Assembly (NCBI GenBank): GCA_017405115.1
Contig: JAFRBA010000020.1
Coordinates: 1 to 64,000 of the forward strand
From: Kiritimatiellia bacterium
GTDB taxonomy: Bacteria > Verrucomicrobiota > Kiritimatiellia > RFP12 > UBA1067
Length of the DNA: 64,000 bases
Reading direction: 5' to 3'
Notes under the pieces: generated by a model
Databases searched by the model: none
Seen by the model: the letters and a program-made list of their open reading frames with translations, nothing else
What the model was told of the DNA's origin: nothing
In this document: one piece after another, positions 8,159 to 16,400 of the stretch
Layout of the letters: each line of letters begins with the position of its first letter
Position numbering within the stretch: the first letter of the stretch is position 1
Translations under genes and position numbers: made by a program

Positions 8159-8548
8159 ATGTCGGAAAGTTCGCAATGATCGTAAGAAAGTTCGCAAGAG
8201 ATCGCAGAAGGCAAGATGATAGACGTAGAAAGTTCGAAACGGTTGTTTGAAAGTTCGTAAAAGAGCAATGAACATGCCGAGAAAGAAGTGAAGCATGCCG
8301 AGAAAGAATCAGAGTGTGCCGAGAACGTGAGTCGTACCGTACAAGTCGACCAGACAAGTAGCACCCGACAAGTCAACCAGACAAGTCTGACTGACAGGGA
8401 GACCAAAAGTAAGGAGTAAGGTAATGAGAAAAGTGTGGAGAACGGAGTGGAGAAAATCTTGAAACATCTATTATCTAACCCATGCGCTACACAAAATGAG
8501 TTTGCAAAAGTGGCAGGGCTTTCTGTTCGTGGTGTGGAGAAACCTTGA
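8159..8548 (+). pseudogene. Decayed gene: heptad-repeat linker plus C-terminal winged-helix remnant
   Basis: One frame with several stops. It starts MSESSQ, passes through about twelve 7-residue units (ESSQEIA, EGKMIDV, ESSKRLF, EHAEKEV, KHAEKES and so on), and ends VEKILKHLLSNP, then TQNEFAKVAGLSVRGVEKP. That ending resembles the C-terminal winged helix of Divergent-AAA_4/AlbA_2-type ATP-binding regulators, which often have repetitive linkers before it. Only the linker and helix-turn-helix remain, and in-frame stops occur at four or more places. A 24-codon frame overlapping the upstream stop (ATGA at 8145) reads the same repeats in another phase. Confidence 0.55.
8165..8395 (+). repeat. Degenerate tandem array with exact 21-bp period
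   Basis: Eleven 21-bp units. Units 1, 2, 4 and 5 begin GAAAGTTCG. Units 6-8 share a CATGCCGAGAAAGAA-like core. Units 9-11 share ACAAGTCRACCAGACAAGT. The sequence changes along the array while the 21-bp phase is kept, as expected from successive local amplifications of a heptad-coding linker. Confidence 0.7.
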
Positions 8549-8626
8549 ATCGTGGCACGACAAGTGCCACAATGGATTTGCGGAATGCCAAGGGCGGTAC
8601 TTTGTACATCCATCGGCGAGTTGTGG

Positions 8627-8632
8627 TATAAT
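8627..8632 (+). promoter_or_regulatory. -10 element upstream of the second four-helix locus
   Basis: GTTGTGGTATAATGTTCCCG carries TATAAT, 26 bp before the small frame at 8659 and about 180 bp before the four-helix gene at 8813. Confidence 0.5.
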
Positions 8633-8658
8633 GTTCCCGTGGCGGCGAGAGGAGAGAA

Positions 8659-8763
8659 ATGACAGCAGGAGAATTTGCGAAGATAATTGCGCGGCATGAA
8701 ATGAAAGAGCAAGGGACAAAAGGGACAGAAGCGACAGAAGGGACAAGCGAGACCATCTGGTAG
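8659..8763 (+). CDS. Small leader-like peptide containing GT(K/E) repeats
   Basis: 34 codons: MTAGEFAKIIARHEMKEQ, then GTKGTEATEGT encoded by the 9-bp array, ending SETIW. AGGAGAG just upstream and the promoter at 8627 support translation. Its body is the left arm of the facing arrays, so translating it would open the hairpin ahead of the four-helix gene, as a leader peptide might. It may also simply be a fragment. Confidence 0.35.
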   Translation: MTAGEFAKIIARHEMKEQGTKGTEATEGTSETIW

Positions 8764-8795
8764 CTTAAGTCGCTTCCGTCTTTTTCGTCCCTTTC
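8711..8795. repeat. Facing arrays of 9-bp repeats (hairpin), locus 2
   Basis: The left arm at 8711-8746 is AAGGGACAA, AAGGGACAG, AAGCGACAG, AAGGGACAA. The right arm at 8769-8795 has three reversed units (GTCGCTTCC, GTCTTTTTC, GTCCCTTTC). Unit length, orientation and position just before a four-helix gene match locus 1 (765-858). Here every unit has GAC where locus 1 has GAT, on both arms. Confidence 0.65.
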
Positions 8796-8812
8796 TTCCA
8801 AAGAAGGCGCAA

Positions 8813-9502
8813 ATGGCTGAAGCGCCGAAGATTGTTTTGCCTCATGGCGGCTACAAGAAACTGATCGTCTACCGCAAGAGCGATGTTATCTACCAGGGAA
8901 CGGTCGCTTTTTGCCGTCGCTTTCTGCCGCAGTACGGCGACCGCACCGTCGACCAAATGACGCAGGCCGCCCGGTCTTGCAAGCAGAACATCGCCGAGGG
9001 AAGCGCGGCGAGCGGCACGTCGAAGGAGACCGAGATCAAGCTCACTAATGTCGCGCGGGCAACGCTTGACGAACTGCTTGAAGACTATCTCGACTACTTG
9101 AAGTCGCACGGCTCGTCAGAATGGCCAGCCTCAAGCGAAAAGAAGACTGCTGCGCGGGACTTCGCGAAGAAACATGCCGACTGGGACGACTGGAAGCCTT
9201 TATTCGAGTCGCGTCCGGCGGAGACGTTGTGCAATTTGATGATTGTGGTCATCCAACAAACGAAATATCTTCTCGACAGGATGATTGCCGCGCAGGAGGA
9301 GGATTTTAAGCGACACGGCGGTGTGCGGGAGAGGATGCATGCGGCGCGTACGGCAGCGCGCGGAGAAGACTGGGACAAGGCGATCTACTCCAGGCTTGAC
9401 GGCGCAGCTACGGCTATGGAACTCGTCTCACGCGCTGACGAAATGCGTGAGCGCATAGCCAAGGTGGTCTGTAGTATAAAACGGCGAAAGAATTGGCAAT
9501 GA
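8813..9502 (+). CDS. Four-helix bundle protein with suffix domain (S23/Avd-like), copy 2
   Basis: 229 residues, paralogous to the protein at 879 along its whole length: same [20 protein letters not shown] start, same [10 protein letters not shown] core, same [12 protein letters not shown] segment and basic C-terminus (IKRRKNWQ). AAGAAGG lies 6 bp before the ATG. Unlike copy 1 it is not followed by a RapZ-like gene. The subfamily is related by fold to Avd, but no reverse transcriptase lies in the window. It is likely cytosolic and of unknown role. Protein conservation together with diverged upstream arrays suggests the protein is the selected part. Confidence 0.8.
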   Translation: MAEAPKIVLPHGGYKKLIVYRKSDVIYQGTVAFCRRFLPQYGDRTVDQMTQAARSCKQNIAEGSAASGTSKETEIKLTNVARATLDELLEDYLDYLKSHGSSEWPASSEKKTAARDFAKKHADWDDWKPLFESRPAETLCNLMIVVIQQTKYLLDRMIAAQEEDFKRHGGVRERMHAARTAARGEDWDKAIYSRLDGAATAMELVSRADEMRERIAKVVCSIKRRKNWQ

Positions 9503-9576
9503 GGTGTCTTGAAGCCATAATAGCGGTTGGCTACAGAGTCAATTCTTCGCGGGCGACGCAAGGCTGATGAGGTATC

Positions 9577-9611
9577 GTAACCTTTCGCCGCGCGGCGTGT
9601 AGACGGGGTGA
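9577..9611 (+). promoter_or_regulatory. Conserved GTAACC box, copy 3
   Basis: GTAACCTTTCGCC, GCGC, GGCGTGTAGACGGGG. The core CGCCGCGCGGCG is a 12-bp perfect palindrome. It lies 74 bp before the ATG at 9651. No clear -10 hexamer is visible between box and gene. Confidence 0.6.
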
Positions 9612-9650
9612 ACGGGAATTTGAGATAAACCTTAAAGAAGGAGTAAAACA

Positions 9651-10358
9651 ATGATCAACGCAGTCAGCTACCAGTTCAACAAGTTCGTTGAATTTGCCGA
9701 GGAGCGGGTCAAGGCCGGCAAGGAGTCGGCGATCGCCCGGACGGGCGAAGTGCGCATCGGAGCAGGCACTCCGCTCGAGGAGCGCGCGATCTACTCCACC
9801 GACAAGACCGACTTCGTCGGCATGACGATCCTTCGCACAAAGGACGCCAAGCGCGCAAACGACGAAGTGCGCGAGCTCTTCCGGAAGTCGATCGCCGAAA
9901 TGTTCGGCGGGGAGGGGAACATCCCGGACAGCGTCAAGGACGCGATGCTCCTCAAGGACTACGGATCCGGCAAGCCGCTCACCGCGCGCCGCATCCTCGA
10001 GGTCAGCAACGCGATAGATGCCCTCGGCCGGGAAAACATCTTCCATCCATTCCAAGACCGTGAGATCATATCCAGACTTGAGAATCTGGCCTTTGAAAAC
10101 GGTTACAAGAAAACCGACTTCGGCAAGCTCAACATGGCGGCCAACTTCCTCATGAAGAGTCTGGGCATGGATTCGGTGACTGCGCTCGGGGCGGTTGTCG
10201 CAAAGGGGTCCCCGGCCAACCGCGCGATGAACGCCGGCGCGCCGAGAACAACGGCCCGGCGGCTCTCCACGTCGCCGACGGGAAGAACGTCGACCTCAAC
10301 TGGGTTTACAGGGAGGTTGTCGGGTGAGGCAATTGCAAAACCTGGTAGGGCGGCGTGA
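9651..10358 (+). CDS. Effector-like protein with shared N-proximal module; 3' end frameshifted
   Basis: 235 residues as read. Residues about 68-125 carry the module shared with the proteins at 10469, 24441 and 26660: basic helix NDEVRELFRKSIAEMFG, then SGKPLTARRILEVSNAI. The sequence is coherent to about residue 197 (RAMNAGA), after which the frame turns into Ser/Thr/Arg-rich nonsense. A -1 shift near 10241 restores AENNGPAALHVADGKNVDLNW and a stop at 10327, which looks like the true end. So the gene is frameshifted or contains a sequence error. AAGAAGGAG upstream supports the start. No catalytic domain is seen, so it may be a remnant or a short effector. Secretion is inferred from the shared module only. 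Confidence 0.55.
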   Translation: MINAVSYQFNKFVEFAEERVKAGKESAIARTGEVRIGAGTPLEERAIYSTDKTDFVGMTILRTKDAKRANDEVRELFRKSIAEMFGGEGNIPDSVKDAMLLKDYGSGKPLTARRILEVSNAIDALGRENIFHPFQDREIISRLENLAFENGYKKTDFGKLNMAANFLMKSLGMDSVTALGAVVAKGSPANRAMNAGAPRTTARRLSTSPTGRTSTSTGFTGRLSGEAIAKPGRAA

Positions 10359-10389
10359 CCTTTCGCCGCGCGGCGTGTAAACAAAGCAG
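10355..10389 (+). promoter_or_regulatory. Conserved GTAACC box, copy 4, with promoter at 10430
   Basis: GTGACCTTTCGCC, GCGC, GGCGTGTAAACAAAGCAGA, again with the 12-bp palindrome CGCCGCGCGGCG. It lies 80-114 bp before the giant gene at 10469. A TATAAT (10430-10435, in AATGGTATAATTTCATCC) lies between box and gene, so this copy is upstream of the likely transcript start. AAGGAAGGAGAG precedes the ATG. Confidence 0.6.
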
Positions 10390-10468
10390 AACCTTTCAAA
10401 CAAACCGTCCAATCAAAGTGAAAAAATGGTATAATTTCATCCGCAATCCTAAGGAAGGAGAGTAAGAC

Positions 10469-13400
10469 ATGCTAGATGGTATTTCGCAGAGCCTCGTAAA
10501 CATCGCCAGCAAAGTCGGCAAGGGCGACTTTGACAAGGAGATCACGTTCGACGAACAGAGCGGCAAGTTCACCGTGAACCGCAATGCGGATCACGTGGGC
10601 CGGGGCGACCACAACTTCTTCCAGAACGAGGCGCCGACGGAGCTGGGGAGGCAGAACGCCATCATCAGGGGCGCGCTCGCGAACTCCCTCAAGAAGATTC
10701 TGTCCGAAGGCGGCGGATTGATCGGCCAGACCCAGCAGAAGGCCCTGGACGAGATTCTTGCGACGCTGTTCGGTGCGACGGACGCAACCGGCAAGTACGG
10801 ATCCGACATTGAAACCTACCGTCCGATTTCGGCCCGGACGGTGAAGCAGCTCGTCACAAAGGCCCAGAAGGCGCATGCGCAGGCTGCGCTCGAGGCGCTT
10901 CCGGCCGGGAGCGCGAAGATCGCCGCCGCCGAGAAGCTCATCGCCAGGCTCTGCGCCAACGCCTCCCTCCACGGGAAGACGCACACCGTCCAGAAGATGG
11001 TGGAGAAGCTCGAGATCGACCTCGCCAAGTGCGGCGCCAAGCTCGAGGCGGCGACGACGGAGAGGGCGCGCGCCAAGGTGGAGGCGTCGATCGTCGCGAC
11101 GGTCGACAAGTTCATCCGCGAGGCTTCGCAGCTCGATGCTGAGATGCCGGGGGCGGATTTTGCGATCGAGGTGGCTATCGAGGAATATACGGACTCGACG
11201 GGGGAGTTCCTCGGTCCCGGATTCTGCGCGCAGTTCCACAAGCGCGCCATGGGCATGATCGAGCCGGGGATGACCTACGATGCATTCAAGGCGAAAATCG
11301 CCGAGGCACTGCCCGGAATCGTCAATGAGGCACTGGCGAACGCCTCCTCTCCGCTCGTCTTCAGCTCCAGGCAGCCCGGCGTCCCGCAGCCCGCCGACGT
11401 GGGCCTTTCGCAGGAGAAGATGAACGCCGTCCGCGCCGAGTTCCAGGGTTCCGTCGCGAACGGACAGAGGCTCGTCCAGAACGGGACGAACCTCACGTCC
11501 GTGCCGAGTTTCTCGATCGGCGCGGACAAGTTCGACACGACCGTGTTCCTCAAGGGCCAGCCGAAGCCGTCGGACAACAGCAGGAGCATGGACGAGAGTT
11601 TCACCGCGAACATGCGTTCCCGCGGCGAAGCGAGGCCCCTCGTCAAGGTGGTCAATCCAGACGGATCGGTCATTTCGCTTCAGCGCTGCGTCGCATCCCA
11701 TGTCGACGCGGTCTGCGGAGGGGCCGGCGTGCAGTCCACCGCCGTCAAGGCCGCGATGATGCTCGACCTCGGCCGGCTCGTGGGCGGCATCGCGGAGGAT
11801 CTGCATCTCGACGGCAAGCTCCGTGAGGGCCTCAAGCAGGGATGCGACTGCACCCTGACGCTCAACGACGACGGATCGATCGACGTCACGCTCTCGACCA
11901 AGCCGGAGAGCAGCGTGGAATGCTCGCTGAAGCTCAGGATCTCGACGGAGGGCGAGCGCTCGCTCGTCTCGTTCTCTGGCGTGAAGACGAGCGACGCCTT
12001 CGCCGCCAAGGTCGAGCAGGCCGAACGTCGCCGTCTTTTCGCGGCCAAGATGAATCCTGATACCGGCTCCATCGTCAAGATGGCCGCCGCCAAGCTCGCC
12101 GAGATCAAGCAGTATGTCGAAGCGCCGAACGTGTCCGCGCGCATCGGCGAAGAGAACATGAACTCCCTCCAGGTGTCCGTCACCGGGCTTTTCAACGGAC
12201 TCATGGGCGAACTGCGCCGCCTCGCGAACGATCCCGCGGCGCGTCTCGAGAAGACGCCCGACCAGTACGAAAGGGACTTCGCCACGCAGATTGAGAATCT
12301 GCGCCAGCGCACGCTCGCGCGCGTCCAGTCGAACCTCTTCCTGGCGGTCGACTTCAAGAAGTCCTTCAATGACATCGCGGCGAAGTGCAACGCAGCTGCC
12401 GGCAGGCTGGACGCGGCGGGAATGAACGGGCTCGGGTACGTCGTGAGGGATTTCATGGTGCGGACCAACACCTACCTCGCGGACCTGCGGTCCAACTTCA
12501 TCATCTCGGGGGAGGTGTCCGAAAGTGCGGCCAAGGAGCTTACGACGGCGGTGAAGGCCTTTGCCCGGCGCGCCATCGACGTCCTGACCTCGCTCAATGA
12601 CAAGCCGACGGCGGAGGACGCCGTGGCGTTCGCGACAGGACTGAAGTCGCTGCGCTTCCCGGTGCTGGCGTTCAGGACGTTCTCCGAGGGTGCCCGCACC
12701 GCGATGCTTTCCGCGAGCGGACTCCTCTCAACCGAGGCCGTCGACCGGGCGGCGATCGGAAAGCCCGGGTACGGTCCCGTGGCCAAGGCGGTTTCCGATT
12801 TCGCGGATGTCGTCAACAATCTGCTCTCGCAGGCGCGCGGATGGGGGAACAACGCTCAGGCGCTGGAGTTCATGAGCCTCGCCGAGGGCAGGCTCCGTCG
12901 CATAATCCAGACGGTCGTAAGGGGCATCGACAGCGGGACGGACCTGAGCCAGGGCATCGGCGGGGTCCTCGCCGAAGAGCTTGCGCCCATCTTCGGCACC
13001 TTCGCGAACTACGAGCGCCAGAACATCCAGGACACGTTCTCCCGGAAGGCCGACGCTCACATCGCCACGCTCCAGGACATCCGGAACAACGGCGTGTCGG
13101 TCAACGGCGTCCCCGTTCCGCTGAGCGAAGCCCAGCGCGCCGACGTTGACGACGCGATCGCCAGGATAGGCGCCCTCAAGGATGGCCTCCAGAACGTGCA
13201 GGGCGACAACCGTCCGATCACCCGCGAGGGGCTCGCGGCGTTCATGTCCAGACTTGACGGCGCCGTCGGCAAGTTCATGGAGAAGCTGGCGAATCCGGGT
13301 CCGAGCCGCGCCCCGAAGCAGAACTTCTTCGCCAAGGCGTTCGGCGGCCTCGGCGGCAAGCTGGATGGCGACGCCGACTACCGCATCGCCCTGCCGGCGG

Positions 13401-16400
13401 TGCCGACGGACTACAACGCATCCGCCACCAACGCGGCGAATCCCTTTGCGGGACAGGGCGGCGCCGGGTTCGCGTCCTTCGACGAGCTGTCGCGCACCAT
13501 ACGCGCCCAGACCGCGATCGGCAGGACGATCAACGCCGACAACCCCGAGCTCAAGACGATGGCGCTCGACGTCTTCTACGAACTCGAGGAGGCGAGGCCG
13601 TACCTGGATATCGACGATGACAACAACATCCTGGGGTTCAAGGAGATCAACGGCGAGAAGACCGGCGAGCTCATCGTCGCCGCGGCGCTGAAGGCCGCGG
13701 TCGCCAGGCGCACCGCCGCCTGCGTCGCCGAGCTGGCGACGCTCCAGAACGGCGTCGCGCTCGATGTCGAGAAGTACACCGGACCCGCCGGGATGACGGC
13801 GCTCAAGGCGGCGATCAGGGATGCCTTCCCGGCCGAGATCAACCGCTTTGCGGTGGTCGCCCGGGCGGAGGCACGGCCGGTCGGCGAACTCCTTCCGGGC
13901 GAAGTCCTGAAGCGCGGCAACAACATCTTCGGACTCGACCTTGAATACGTCCGCAAGCAGGGGAAGCTCGAAGCGCTGAAGACGATAGTCCTCGGAATGA
14001 TGATTTCCAACGCCCGCCTCGAATACGAGCAGCTCCAGCGCAGCAATCCCGCCGCCGCCAACCAGCTGATGGAGCGGTGGCTGAGCCAGCGGGAGCCCCT
14101 CGGTGACGATTTGAAAACGCTCATGATGATCGACGGCGCCGCGATGAGGGGACTTCAGGCGTCGCTCCTCAACGGCGATCTGCCGCTCGACGGCAGCATC
14201 AATCTGCCGACGGTGCTTCTGCTGCAGCACCTCTCGAAGTTAGGTGGCGAACGAGCCAACGGGGAGCTGATCAACGCGGACGCGGGGTTCGTGAACCCCA
14301 ATCCCGGCGAGAACTACATCATGCTCCTCAGGAACGGGCTCACTCCCGAGAGGATCGCCCAGTTCTGCAACGTAGCAAACGAACCGAATCAGAAGAACGT
14401 AGAAAACGAACCGAATCAGGAGAACGTAGAAAACGAGCCGAATCAAGGGTTGGCGGACAGCCGTATGACCTCGAAGGTCTCCTCGCTCTTTTCAATCCTC
14501 TCCAACCTGTACGTGATCGGCAGGTGCGATGCGGGGAGCGTCGACGAGGTGTGCCTGCGAGTCCTCCACAAGCACGTCTACGAGACCACCGCAAACGACT
14601 TCTCGAATACGCTCTCCCTCATGCGCAAGGGTGTGGTCGATCTCATCAAGCACCCGGATCCCAATGACGACACCCTTCCGCCCGCAGGCCTGCAGGATCT
14701 GGATCCGATGTCGCAGCTCAACGCCGAGCAGCGGGAAGGCGCGATGTTCTTCAAGCGCACCGCGATCCCGACGACCGCCCATGTTGCGGAGACGCTGGCC
14801 ATCTACAACGTGCTCAAGCAGATGTCCGCGCCGAACGGTCCGGCCGAGTCGCAGGTTACCTACAACGGCGTACAGTTCACGCTCAGCGTCGCGAACGGCG
14901 TCCTCACCGCGAAGGAGCGGGTGAACATCGACGTCTGGCAGCTGCGCGACGGGTCGAATAAGGACGACTACCATCTCGAAAAGGTCCGGAAGAACGTCGA
15001 AATCCCGATCGTGTGCCCCCTCGACGTGCGCGGCTTCCTCTCGCAGATCGAAGACGAGATCGCGGCCAACGCGACGGTCTACGGACGCGAGGCGGCGCTC
15101 GCGCTCTTCAACGCGGAGGGCTTCGACGCCGGCTCCAGCCGCGCCCGCCAGCTCGCGCTGAACGTGATCGCCGGCATCACCGGCACGCTCGCGACTGAAC
15201 TCTGCCACGTGCCCACCACGGACCTGACGGAACTCGCGCGCGGCATGCTGCAGACCCAGGGCGACCCGAAGGCGTTCTTCAAGGAGAGGCTCGCCGGACT
15301 CAACGGCGACGGCGTGACGCGCTTCAACGGCGCGGCCACGCTCGAACTCTACCGGAAGATGCAGGCGACCGACCGGAACCAGCTCGACGAGATGGTCAAG
15401 CTGCCCGTGGAAAACAAGACCCGCGAAGGCGAGACGCTCGTCCAGTCGCGCCGTCGCCGCGTCCACGAGTTCATCGCCGAACTCGTAATGCCCGACGACA
15501 CGACTCGCTACGACATCGACCGCGACGCCGGCAGGACCGACGCGGACATCATGCGCCGGACGATACTCTCCCACAAGTACGAACTCGGCATCGTGCTGCG
15601 TTCGCTCGGCTCCGATTCGGACCTCCTCGACACCTTCAGCCTGGCCACCGGCGGCGAAGTCAACGGCGTGGTGCCGCGCACCCACGAGATCACCACGACC
15701 CTCAAGGCGCGCATGATCCAGCTGAAGTCCATGGTGGACGCGGCGGGCGGGCTGGACGCCTTCTTCCAGGCGCTGGAGACGAACGACGGCGCGGGCGTTC
15801 CCGGGCTCGCCGACTTCCTCAATGGATTCTCCTCCGACCTCGCCTCGGCCTCGGACAAGGTGCTCGCGAAGATGCAGGGCGTCCTCACCGAGAAGCTCGC
15901 CACCGCGTTCCGCCAGTCCACGGCGACCGCCAAGAACAAGCAGCTCTGGCAGAAGACGCTGGATGAAATCGCGGGATCCGGCACGCTCGACGTCGACACC
16001 GGCTACGGTCAGCTTCTCATGGAGGCGCTTTCGACCTACTTCTCCAAGATGGAGCCGATCGACCGCCACCGCATGGCGTCCTCGCTGCTGCGCTACGCCG
16101 GCTCCGAGTCCAACTCCGGCGAGATTCTGGGCGCACTCATCAAGGGTGCGGGCCCGGTGCTGCAGAAGCTCATGCAGGGCCTGCCGCAGACCGCGCTTCC
16201 GGCGGACCTCCGCCAGGCGGTGGCGGACCTCAAGTGCAACCTCCCGTCCATACCGCCGGAGATGGTTCGCGCCACGCTCCTCGACATGGTCCAGCGCTCC
16301 AACGGACGCATCACGTCTATCGAGCTGACGAAGTCCCTCGGCGCGGCGACGGTCGGCCAGGCGTTCCTCTGCAAGATCGTGACGGTCGACAACCCCGCCG

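Noticed and set aside
8165..8395. Possible CRISPR array
   Set aside because: Units are contiguous without spacers, drift along the array, read as coding heptads, and no cas gene is near.
879..9502. Diversity-generating retroelement using the Avd-like proteins
   Set aside because: No reverse transcriptase, template repeat or adenine-biased variable repeat was found in the window, and the suffix-domain subfamily differs from Avd.
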